Below the pieces are notes generated by a model. The model was not told the DNA's origin. It was given only the letters and a program-made list of their open reading frames with translations, and did not search any database. Positions 6,852 through 13,571 of a stretch of 16,292 bases of DNA are shown here, one piece after another. The first letter of the stretch is position 1, and each line of letters opens with the position of its first letter. The position numbers and the translations under genes were made by a program. This DNA is from SFJ001 sp045118955 (GTDB lineage: Bacteria > Bacillota > Clostridia > Oscillospirales > Ruminococcaceae): contig JBGVKB010000055.1 of the NCBI GenBank assembly GCA_045118955.1, positions 1 through 16,292 on the forward strand, in the 5' to 3' direction.

Positions 6852-7174
6852 CACAGCTTTTCAAAGCGCTCCACGTTGGTGACGAACACGGTGGCGCCGC
6901 CCACGGTGACCTCCACTGGGTAGGTGTGCTCCATGCCCACGCCGAAGCCGGCACTGCTGGGCACCACCTCGGTGCGCTGCTTGCAGTGGTCGCCGATGAC
7001 CTTGATGCACTCGTCCACCCGCTCGTCGGGCAGGCCGATGAGCAGGGTCATGTTGCCGGCCATCAGAAAGCCGCCGGTGGTGGACAGGCGGGTGACCGAG
7101 AACCCTGCCTCAATGAGGCCGTGGGTCACGTTGCGGGAATCCTCTTTGTTGACGATGGCGGTCACGAGTTTCAT
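6851..7174 (-). CDS. darA: Cyclic di-AMP-binding PII-like protein DarA (YaaQ)
   Basis: A 107-aa PII-like trimeric receptor of the second messenger cyclic di-AMP (DarA/PstA/YaaQ). The length matches the family (about 109 aa). The opening MKLVTAIVN, the signature TTGGFLMAGNMTLLIG (32-47) and the closing beta region are characteristic. Downstream targets of DarA are not established. The gene has a strong AGGAGG ribosome binding site, is first in the darA-holB-ricT group, and overlaps holB. In Bacillus subtilis yaaR lies between yaaQ and holB; here the two genes join directly. An extended -10 promoter lies 54 bases upstream. Confidence 0.95.
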   Translation of the reverse strand: MKLVTAIVNKEDSRNVTHGLIEAGFSVTRLSTTGGFLMAGNMTLLIGLPDERVDECIKVIGDHCKQRTEVVPSSAGFGVGMEHTYPVEVTVGGATVFVTNVERFEKL

Positions 7175-7227
7175 GGGGCGGTTCCTCCTGTTGCGGCGGC
7201 TGCAAAGCGCCGTGTTTCCGATAGTTC

Positions 7228-7256
7228 ATTGTACCACAGTTGCCCCCGCCGGGCAA
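7228..7256 (-). promoter_or_regulatory. darA-holB-ricT promoter
   Basis: On the minus strand -35 TTGCCC (7251-7256), a 17-bp spacer and -10 TACAAT (7228-7233), preceded by TGG to make an extended -10. It sits between the terminator of the rhomboid-like gene and darA. Confidence 0.85.
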
Positions 7257-7300
7257 GAAAAAACCGCCGGTATCCCATGGGTCAGCCGCCCCTTTTGCGC

Positions 7301-7335
7301 AAAAAAGAGCCGCCCCCGCGAGGGGGGGGCGGCTC
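7301..7335 (-). terminator. Intrinsic terminator after the rhomboid-like gene
   Basis: On the minus strand GAGCCGCCCCC (7325-7335) pairs with 7307-7317 and is followed by TTTTTT (7301-7306). It starts 18 bases after the stop of the rhomboid-like gene and upstream of the darA promoter. Confidence 0.9.
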
Positions 7336-7353
7336 CGGGTGCGGTTCAGCGGG

Positions 7354-8040
7354 TCAGCGTCTCCACTGATCCTGCCACTGCCGGCGGCGCTTGTAGGCCT
7401 GATACTTGCCCCACAGCTTGGGGCCGACAAAGCACCAGAACCCGGCCAGACCCAGCAGCATGGACAGCCGGGGGCCGAGCAGGCCGATCTGCAAAAAGCT
7501 GCGGCCCAGCAGCAGACCCTCCAGAATGCCCAGATACTTGGCGGGCAGCGGGATGGCAAAGAAGAGCATCAGCGGCGCGTCCGGGTAGACGCAGGCAAAG
7601 GCCAGCGTGAAGCTGGACATCAGGGCGCTGGTGGCGAGGATGCCGTTGAGGAAGCTCGCCCCCAGCACAGAGGGCACCAGCAGGCAGGCCGCCCAGCAGC
7701 CCACCATGCCCGTCAGCAGAAAGGCGGTGGTGCGGAATTTACCCCACGCGTTCTCCAGCGCCATGCCCACAAAGTACAGGAAGTACAGGTTCAGCGCGAT
7801 GGTCAGGAGATCCAGCGGGTCGATGGTGGCGGCGGGGGGCACAAAGATAAAGGTGAACAGCCGCCACACCTGCCCGCTGAGGATGGCGTTCTTGTCCAGC
7901 ATGAGGTAGCTGTAGATGTTGCGGTTCACCAGCATCATGATGAGCCACACCGCGAGCTGGCCGCCGGCCAGATATTTGGTCAGACTGGGGATGCCGAAGC
8001 GGTAGTATTTCCGCTCCATCCGGTCAAGCCATTGTTCCAT
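7354..8040 (-). CDS. Rhomboid-fold membrane protein, probably catalytically inactive
   Basis: A 228-aa polytopic membrane protein with about six hydrophobic segments (roughly 22-40, 56-70, 78-95, 105-123, 133-152, 155-175, with a last one near 190-208). GQVWRLFTFIF (56-66) and ENAWGKFR (96-103) match the conserved WR and glycine/arginine positions of rhomboids. However, the GxSG serine motif expected in the next helices is absent: the region reads GASFLNG and later MSSF. No membrane-embedded catalytic histidine is evident near the C-terminus. It is therefore better seen as a rhomboid-like pseudoprotease than as a peptidase. I placed the start at 8040 because CGGAGGGACCT precedes that ATG; an ATG 33 bases upstream lacks one. 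The C-terminal tail is strongly basic. The client is unknown. Confidence 0.72.
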   Translation of the reverse strand: MEQWLDRMERKYYRFGIPSLTKYLAGGQLAVWLIMMLVNRNIYSYLMLDKNAILSGQVWRLFTFIFVPPAATIDPLDLLTIALNLYFLYFVGMALENAWGKFRTTAFLLTGMVGCWAACLLVPSVLGASFLNGILATSALMSSFTLAFACVYPDAPLMLFFAIPLPAKYLGILEGLLLGRSFLQIGLLGPRLSMLLGLAGFWCFVGPKLWGKYQAYKRRRQWQDQWRR

Positions 8041-8088
8041 AGGTCCCTCCGTCCCCGCCGGGCGGGTGTTCATGTGTTTTTGTTGTTT

Positions 8089-8116
8089 TGCCCGGACAAA
8101 GAGGCTTTGCCGGGCA
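8089..8116 (-). promoter_or_regulatory. 5' leader hairpin of the rhomboid-like gene
   Basis: On the minus strand TGCCCGG-CAAAG pairs with CTTTG-CCGGGCA (8105-8116 with 8089-8101, one bulged base). It lies in the leader a few bases after the expected start. A-rich sequence follows, not U-rich, so it is not a terminator. A second short G/C hairpin overlaps the ribosome binding region (about 8053-8065). Confidence 0.45.
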
Positions 8117-8126
8117 GGACACAGAC

Positions 8127-8155
8127 ATTATAGCAGATTTTCGGATGTGGTTCAA
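8127..8155 (-). promoter_or_regulatory. Promoter of the rhomboid-like gene
   Basis: On the minus strand -35 TTGAAC (8150-8155), a 17-bp spacer, and a perfect -10 TATAAT (8127-8132) preceded by TGC, giving an extended -10. Confidence 0.87.
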
Positions 8156-8175
8156 CAAAGCGTAAACTGCCGGAA

Positions 8176-8258
8176 CTTTCCACTTTTTCCACCACCCGAT
8201 TGTGGAAAAGTATGGGTTTTTCATCGGGTTTTTAACCTTTTCCACAGAGTTTTCAACA
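8176..8258. promoter_or_regulatory. Cluster of DnaA-box-like sites
   Basis: In 83 bp there are TTTTCCACA on the plus strand (8238-8246) and the same 9-mer on the minus strand (8201-8209). Weaker copies are TTTTCCACC (8185-8193), TTTTCAACA (8250-8258) and CTTTCCACT (8176-8184). The DnaA consensus is TTATNCACA, so the best copies differ at one position, a variant used in Bacillota origins. The surrounding DNA is AT-rich for this genome. It lies between two divergent promoters. It may be an origin element, a DnaA-regulated promoter region or a titration site; dnaA is not in the window. Confidence 0.5.
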
Positions 8259-8447
8259 ATAGGCTATTTTCGCGGGTTATACTGGTTGGAAACTTTTTGA
8301 ACAAACTGTGTCCGAGAGAGGAATTTCGCCCCGCTGTCCATAGAAATTTGCGACATTTTTGTGAAACTGGGCGGCAAACGCATCTCGCATTCTCCCGCGG
8401 GACAGTTGGCACTGCACCGCGCACAGCTTGGGCCGGTATTTTGTCGC

Positions 8448-8476
8448 TTGCCCCCGGGGTCTGTACTTATTATAAT
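8448..8476 (+). promoter_or_regulatory. Promoter of the ABC exporter operon
   Basis: -35 TTGCCC (8448-8453), a 17-bp spacer and a perfect -10 TATAAT (8471-8476). The expected start is near 8483, leaving a leader of about 60 bases before the first exporter gene. Confidence 0.87.
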
Positions 8477-8504
8477 GGTAACGAGTCTGTGTTTATCCAA
8501 GCTG

Positions 8505-8525
8505 CCGGGCGTTCCCCCGGTTTTT
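8505..8525 (+). terminator. Attenuator-like hairpin in the ABC exporter leader
   Basis: CCGGG (8505-8509) and CCCGG (8516-8520) form a short stem with a 6-base loop, directly followed by TTTTT (8521-8525). The ribosome binding site AAAGGAG starts four bases later. The position between promoter and first gene suggests partial termination or regulated read-through. The stem is short, so efficiency is uncertain. Confidence 0.45.
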
Positions 8526-8543
8526 ATAAAGGAGCGTGTTCCC

Positions 8544-10298
8544 ATGAAACGACTGCTGCGCTATGGGCGGGGCTACGAGCTTCGCGCCCTGCTGGCGCCC
8601 TTGTTCAAGATGCTGGAGGCATCCTTTGAGCTGTTCATGCCGCTGGTGGTGGCCTCGGTCATCGACGAGGGCATTCAGGCCGGGGACAGCGGCCACATCC
8701 TGCGGATGTGCGGGGTGCTGATCCTTCTGGCGGTGGTGGGGCTTGCCTGCAGCGTCACCGCCCAGTATTTTGCGGCAAAGACCGCGGTGGGCTTCGCCGC
8801 GCGGCTGCGCCATGCCCTGTTCGCCCACATCCAGAGCCTCGGCTTCCCCGCGCAGGACAAGCTGGGGCCTTCCACCCTCATCACCCGCATGACCAGCGAC
8901 GTGAATCAAGTGCAGAGCGGCATCAACATGACCCTGCGCCTTTTGCTGCGCAGCCCCTTTGTGGTGTTCGGCGCGATGGTAATGGCCTTCACTGTGGACA
9001 CGCAGGCGGCGGTGGTGTTCGTGTGGGTCATCCCGGCGCTGTGCGCGGTGGTGTTTGGCATCATGGCGCTGACCATGCCCCTGTACAAGCGCACCCAGGC
9101 GGGGCTGGACGGGGTGACTGCCATCACCCGGGAGAACCTCACCGGTGTTCGGGTGGTGCGCGCCTTTGGCCGGGAGGACGCCGAGCGCGGCCGCTTTGAA
9201 CAGGCGGTGGACGGGCTGAACCGTCTGCAGCAGCGGGTGGGTGCCCTGTCCGGGCTGACCAACCCCATCACCACCGTGATCGTAAACCTTGGCATCATCG
9301 CCCTGCTGTCCACCGGCGCGGTGCAGGTGGACACCGGCCGCCTGACGCAGGGTCAGGTGGTGGCGCTGGTGAACTACATGAGCCAGATCCTTGTGGAGCT
9401 GGTAAAGATGGCAAACCTGATCGTGACCATCACCAAGGCGCTGGCCTGCGCCGGGCGGGTGGCCGACCTGCTGGACATCGCCCCGGGCATGGCGCTCTCC
9501 CCCACCGCCGCAGCCCCCGACTTTGACCGCAGCCGGGGCGGCGCGGTGGAGTTCCGGGACGTGAGCCTCGCCTACCACGCGGGCAGCGGCGAGAGCCTGC
9601 GGGACATCGCCTTCTCCGCCGCGCCCGGCGAGACGGTGGGCGTCATCGGCGGCACCGGCAGCGGCAAGTCCAGCCTGGTGAACCTGCTGCCCCGCTTCTA
9701 CGATGTGACCGCCGGCTCAGTGACGCTGGACGGGCGCGACCTGCGGGACTGGCCCCTTGAGGAGCTGCGCGCCCAGATCGGCATGGTGCCCCAGAAGGCG
9801 CTGCTCTTTGCGGGCACCATCCGGGAGAATCTGCGCTGGGGCTGCGCCGATGCGGATGACGCGGCGCTGTGGCAGGCGCTGGAGGCCGCACAGGCTGCGG
9901 ACTTTGTGCGCGCCAAGCCGGGCGGACTGGACGAGCTGCTGGAACAGGGCGGCCGGAACCTCTCCGGCGGCCAGCGCCAGCGGCTGACCATCGCGCGGGC
10001 GCTGGTGCGCAGACCCCGGGTGCTGATCCTGGACGACAGCGCCAGCGCACTGGACTTCGCCACCGACGCGGCTCTGCGCAAAGCTTTGCGGGAGCTGCCC
10101 TTCTCCCCCACCGTGTTCATCGTGAGCCAGCGCACTGCCAGCCTGCAGCACGCCGACCGCATTGTGGTGCTGGACGAGGGCGAGGCAGTGGGCGTGGGCA
10201 CCCACGCCGAACTGCTGGAGCAGTGCCCGGTTTACAAAGAAATTTACGACAGTCAGTTTAAAAACACCGATGAAAGCGGGGTGGAGCAGGATGACTAA
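8544..10298 (+). CDS. ABC exporter half-transporter, subunit 1 (degenerate ATP site)
   Basis: A 584-aa fused membrane-ATPase subunit of a heterodimeric multidrug-type ABC exporter. The N-terminal half (about 15-310) holds six transmembrane helices; the C-terminal half is the nucleotide-binding domain. Walker A GGTGSGKSS spans 369-377, the Q-loop glutamine is Q417, the signature LSGGQ is 473-477, and Walker B VLILDD is 493-498. Two catalytic positions are altered: the glutamate after Walker B is Asp498, and the switch histidine is Gln529 (VSQR). This is the pattern of the non-catalytic partner in exporters such as BmrC/BmrD or TM287/288. The ATG at 8544 follows AAAGGAG and matches the partner's length; an upstream in-frame ATG at 8361 lies before the promoter and is rejected. 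The last 8 bases overlap the next gene. The substrate is unknown. Confidence 0.92.
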   Translation: MKRLLRYGRGYELRALLAPLFKMLEASFELFMPLVVASVIDEGIQAGDSGHILRMCGVLILLAVVGLACSVTAQYFAAKTAVGFAARLRHALFAHIQSLGFPAQDKLGPSTLITRMTSDVNQVQSGINMTLRLLLRSPFVVFGAMVMAFTVDTQAAVVFVWVIPALCAVVFGIMALTMPLYKRTQAGLDGVTAITRENLTGVRVVRAFGREDAERGRFEQAVDGLNRLQQRVGALSGLTNPITTVIVNLGIIALLSTGAVQVDTGRLTQGQVVALVNYMSQILVELVKMANLIVTITKALACAGRVADLLDIAPGMALSPTAAAPDFDRSRGGAVEFRDVSLAYHAGSGESLRDIAFSAAPGETVGVIGGTGSGKSSLVNLLPRFYDVTAGSVTLDGRDLRDWPLEELRAQIGMVPQKALLFAGTIRENLRWGCADADDAALWQALEAAQAADFVRAKPGGLDELLEQGGRNLSGGQRQRLTIARALVRRPRVLILDDSASALDFATDAALRKALRELPFSPTVFIVSQRTASLQHADRIVVLDEGEAVGVGTHAELLEQCPVYKEIYDSQFKNTDESGVEQDD

Positions 10299-12045
10299 GC
10301 AAACCGCGCAGGCCGGTACCCTAAAAAAGGTGCTGCGCTATCTGCGCCGCTACCTGCCGCTGGTGGGGCTGACCGCGGCACTGGCGGCGGTGACCGTGGC
10401 CTCGACCCTGCTCATCCCGGTGTACACCGGTGACGCCATTGACCTGATCCTCGGCCCCGGTCAGGTGGACTTCGCCGGGCTGCGGGGACTGATCCTGCGC
10501 ATGGCGGCGGTACTGGCGGCGGGCGCTGCGGCTCAGTGGCTGATGAACCTGTGCAGCAACCGCATCACCTACTCGGTCATCCGCGACCTGCGGCGGCAGG
10601 CCTTTGACCGCCTGCAGACCCTGCCCCTGTCCCATCTGGACGGGCAGCGCACCGGCGACGTGGTGAGCCGGGTGGTGGCGGATGTGGATCAGTTCGCCGA
10701 CGGTCTGCTGATGGGCTTCACCCAGCTCTTCACCGGCGTGCTGACCATTCTGGGCACGCTGGTCTTTATGCTGCGGGTGAACGTGGGCATCACGCTGGTG
10801 GTGGTGTGCATCACCCCGGTGAGCCTCGGCGTGGCGGCCTTCATCGCCCGCAGCACCCACAGTATGTTCCGGCTGCAGAGCGAGACCCGCGGCGAGCAGA
10901 CCGCCCTCATTGACGAGATGGTCACCGGCCAGAAGGTGGTGCAGGCCTTTGGGCAGGAGGATGAGGTGCTGGCCCGCTTTGACGAGATCAACGCCCGGCT
11001 GGAGGCCTGCAGTCTGCGGGCCATCTTCTTCTCCAGCCTGACCAACCCCTGCACCCGCTTTGTGAACAGCCTTGTGTACGCGGGCGTGTGCCTGACCGGC
11101 GCGCTGGGCGCAGTGCAGGGGCTTGTGACGGTGGGTCAGCTCAGCTGCCTGCTCAGCTACGCCAACCAGTACACCAAGCCCTTCAACGAAATCAGCGGCG
11201 TGGTGACCGAGCTGCAGAATGCCCTCGCCTGCGCCGGGCGGGTGCTGGAGCTGATCGAGGCCCGGCCCCAGACCCCGGACGCGTCCGACGCCCGCGCGCT
11301 GGACGCAGAGGAGGTGGATGGACGGGTGCAGCTTGCGGAGGTGGACTTCCGCTATGTCCCCGACCGCCCCCTGATCCACGGCCTGAACCTGAGCGTTCAG
11401 CCCGGCCAGCGGGTGGCCATCGTAGGCCCCACCGGCTGCGGCAAGACCACCATCATCAACCTGCTGATGCGCTTTTATGACGTGGACGGCGGCAGCATCG
11501 CGGTGGAGGGCACCGACATTCGCCGCATCACCCGCCGCAGTCTGCGGGCGTCCTACGGTATGGTGCTGCAGGACACATGGCTCAAGGCGGGCACCATCCG
11601 GGAGAACATCGCCTACGGCGCCCCGGACGCCACCGAGGAGGAGATCATGGCCGCAGCAAAGGCCGCCCACGCCCACGGCTTCATCCTGCGGCTGCCCAAC
11701 GGGTACGACACGGTCATCTCGGAGGACGGCGGCAGCCTGAGTCAGGGGCAAAAGCAGCTTCTGTGCATCGCGCGGGTGATGCTGCGCCTGCCTCCCATGC
11801 TGATCCTGGACGAAGCCACCTCCTCCATCGACACCCGAACCGAGCTTCACATTCAGGAGGCGTTCCATCGGATGATGCAGGGGCGCACCAGCTTCATTGT
11901 GGCGCACCGCCTGTCCACCATCCGCACCGCGGACGTGATCCTTGTGATGAAGGACGGTCAGGTGATCGAGCAGGGCACCCACCATCAGCTTCTGCGGCAG
12001 GGCGGCTTCTACGCGGCCCTGTACAACAGCCAGTTTGAGGAATAA
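10291..12045 (+). CDS. ABC exporter half-transporter, subunit 2 (catalytic ATP site)
   Basis: A 584-aa partner of the preceding gene, with which it overlaps by 8 bases (GGAG lies upstream of its ATG), so translation is coupled. It has the same architecture: six transmembrane helices (about 22-315) and a C-terminal ATPase. Walker A GPTGCGKTT is 379-387, Q427 is the Q-loop, and Walker B MLILDE (503-508) keeps the catalytic Glu508 and switch His539. Its signature reads LSQGQ (483-487), a common degenerate form. Combined with subunit 1, one composite site has a full Walker B/His with a canonical LSGGQ, and the other is degenerate on both faces. This is the expected asymmetric heterodimer. A large intrinsic terminator follows. 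Likely a drug, peptide or lipid exporter; nothing nearby fixes the substrate. Confidence 0.93.
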   Translation: MTKQTAQAGTLKKVLRYLRRYLPLVGLTAALAAVTVASTLLIPVYTGDAIDLILGPGQVDFAGLRGLILRMAAVLAAGAAAQWLMNLCSNRITYSVIRDLRRQAFDRLQTLPLSHLDGQRTGDVVSRVVADVDQFADGLLMGFTQLFTGVLTILGTLVFMLRVNVGITLVVVCITPVSLGVAAFIARSTHSMFRLQSETRGEQTALIDEMVTGQKVVQAFGQEDEVLARFDEINARLEACSLRAIFFSSLTNPCTRFVNSLVYAGVCLTGALGAVQGLVTVGQLSCLLSYANQYTKPFNEISGVVTELQNALACAGRVLELIEARPQTPDASDARALDAEEVDGRVQLAEVDFRYVPDRPLIHGLNLSVQPGQRVAIVGPTGCGKTTIINLLMRFYDVDGGSIAVEGTDIRRITRRSLRASYGMVLQDTWLKAGTIRENIAYGAPDATEEEIMAAAKAAHAHGFILRLPNGYDTVISEDGGSLSQGQKQLLCIARVMLRLPPMLILDEATSSIDTRTELHIQEAFHRMMQGRTSFIVAHRLSTIRTADVILVMKDGQVIEQGTHHQLLRQGGFYAALYNSQFEE

Positions 12046-12047
12046 AC

Positions 12048-12110
12048 AAAAAAGCCGAGCCGGTGAAGGCCCGCGGGAGCCCGCAGGTTTTCAACGGTTC
12101 GGCTTTTTTT
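12048..12110. terminator. Bidirectional terminator between the ABC operon and the VirD4-like gene
   Basis: AAAAAAGCCGA (12048-12058) pairs with TCGGCTTTTTT on the right. The stem extends inward through GCCG/CGGT, and an inner hairpin GCGGG-AG-CCCGC lies in the loop. T-runs flank it on both strands (plus 12104-12110, minus 12048-12053). It separates two convergent genes. Confidence 0.88.
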
Positions 12111-12127
12111 GTGTGGAAAACCGAGGC

Positions 12128-13543
12128 TCAGCCCGCCTTGCGGTTGACGGTGGAGCGCTCCGGCTTCAGGGGAGCCGGCTCGGGCACCGGGCAGTCCGCC
12201 ATGGTGAAGCTGTCCGGGTATTCGTTCAGCCAGGGCAGCCTTGCCAGATAGGGGCGGCTGTACTGCCGCCACACCAGCGCCTGACCCTGCGGCAGCGCCG
12301 CCAGCTGACCCACCGGCACCACCGGGTGCAGTGCGCCGTCCACCTCCATCTCGCCGCACAGGGCGGAGATGGTGCGCAGGGTGTGCAGATCCTGACTGCC
12401 CAGAAACACCCGGTTGCCGCACTCGGCGAGGATGGCCTCGGCGTCGTCGCCGTAAACACTGCGGAACAGCGCCAGATTTTGACCCACAAGGAACAGCCGC
12501 AGGTTGCGGCCGCGGCTCATGGCGGCCATGGTGGGGAGCTTCTGCAGCCGGGGCATATTGCAGGTCTCCTCCAGCACCAGATCGAAGCGGCGCTCCAGAC
12601 GGCCGCCGTTCTCCTCTGCCAGCACGGTGAGGGTCATGTACACCGACTCCACGATGTACTGTGCCAGCGCGTTGCTGCTGGCGTCCTGATCGCTCAGCAT
12701 CAGGTAGATGACCGTCTTGCGGCGGGCGATCTCCTCCAGCTCAAAGCTGCTGTCGGACATCATCTCCCGCATGGCATCCTGCTGCACAAAGCCCAGCAGC
12801 ATACTGCAGGCGGTGCTGCACACGCAGCTCAGGGTGCGCTCCGCGTCCGTGGGCATACTCCGCAGCAGGTCGGCCGCCAGCGCGTCCCGCTGCTCCACCG
12901 GCTTCAGATCCCGCAGCCAGCTCTTGGCGCTGTTCATGCTGCACATCTGGTACAGTCGGCTCAGATTGCAGCTCCGGGCGGGGCCGCTCATCAGGATCAG
13001 CGCCATGCCCAGCATCAGGCCGCGGGCGGTCTCGGGCCAGTAGGCGTCCTTGCAGTTGGCCGCCTGCTCGGCGCTCAAATAGTACACAAGGCTGTTCAGG
13101 AGCTGCACCGCCCGGTCGCGCTGGCCGTTGTTGTACAGGCGGTGGGCCTGCGCCAGAGGGTTGAACCGCTCGCCCACCCGGTAGTTGCGCAGGTCCAGCA
13201 CCAGCACCCGGTAGCCCAGCGCCCGGGCCGCTGCGGCGGTGCGCTGGTACGGCTCACCCTTGGGGCAGGTCACCAGCAGACTCTCGCCCGCGTGCAGCAG
13301 GCTGAGCACGGTGGGCAGCACAAATTTCTGGCTCTTGCCGGTGCCGGTGGTGCCCAGGATCAGGCTGTGGGCCTCGCCGGCGTCCACCCACAGGGACTCC
13401 CCCTCCCGCAAAAGGGGCAGACCGCCCGCCGCCGCCCGGTCGGGCCGCCGCAGAGACTGCTCCTGCGCGCCCTCGCGGATGCGGCTCACCTCGGCAAAGG
13501 CAGGGGTATAGGGGTCAATGTACTGTTGATAGCTGCGTCGCAT
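12128..13543 (-). CDS. Soluble VirD4/TraG-like type IV coupling-type ATPase
   Basis: A 471-aa ATPase of the VirD4/TraG (TraD) family, which normally feeds DNA or protein substrates to type IV secretion channels. Walker A GTTGTGKS is 64-71. TCPKGE (92-97) corresponds to the DPKGE motif. A helical all-alpha-type insertion occupies about 130-270. LVLEETCNMP (322-331) is the Walker B region. SRGRNLRLFLVGQNLALF (343-360) matches the conserved arginine/glutamine motif of coupling proteins. Two oddities: there are no N-terminal transmembrane helices, which most coupling proteins have, and Walker B reads EE rather than DE. The ribosome binding site is AAAGGAGG. It lies 28 bases after an unrecognised gene, in one operon. 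No relaxase, VirB4 or other transfer gene is in the window, so its role need not be conjugation. Confidence 0.82.
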   Translation of the reverse strand: MRRSYQQYIDPYTPAFAEVSRIREGAQEQSLRRPDRAAAGGLPLLREGESLWVDAGEAHSLILGTTGTGKSQKFVLPTVLSLLHAGESLLVTCPKGEPYQRTAAAARALGYRVLVLDLRNYRVGERFNPLAQAHRLYNNGQRDRAVQLLNSLVYYLSAEQAANCKDAYWPETARGLMLGMALILMSGPARSCNLSRLYQMCSMNSAKSWLRDLKPVEQRDALAADLLRSMPTDAERTLSCVCSTACSMLLGFVQQDAMREMMSDSSFELEEIARRKTVIYLMLSDQDASSNALAQYIVESVYMTLTVLAEENGGRLERRFDLVLEETCNMPRLQKLPTMAAMSRGRNLRLFLVGQNLALFRSVYGDDAEAILAECGNRVFLGSQDLHTLRTISALCGEMEVDGALHPVVPVGQLAALPQGQALVWRQYSRPYLARLPWLNEYPDSFTMADCPVPEPAPLKPERSTVNRKAG

Positions 13544-13571
13544 GGGTTCCTCCTTTGCTCGTGTGGGTGAT

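Noticed and set aside
8149..8157. GGTTCAACA as another DnaA box
   Set aside because: It overlaps the -35 box of the rhomboid-like gene promoter and matches the DnaA consensus poorly.
8361..8543. An upstream in-frame ATG that would lengthen ABC subunit 1 to 645 aa
   Set aside because: It lies upstream of the -35/-10 promoter at 8448-8476 and lacks a ribosome binding site. The ATG at 8544 has AAAGGAG and gives the normal family length.
12035..13570. A 511-codon plus-strand frame opposite the VirD4-like gene
   Set aside because: It starts inside the ABC terminator, has biased His/Gln/Leu/Gly composition, and lies opposite a gene with clear ATPase motifs.
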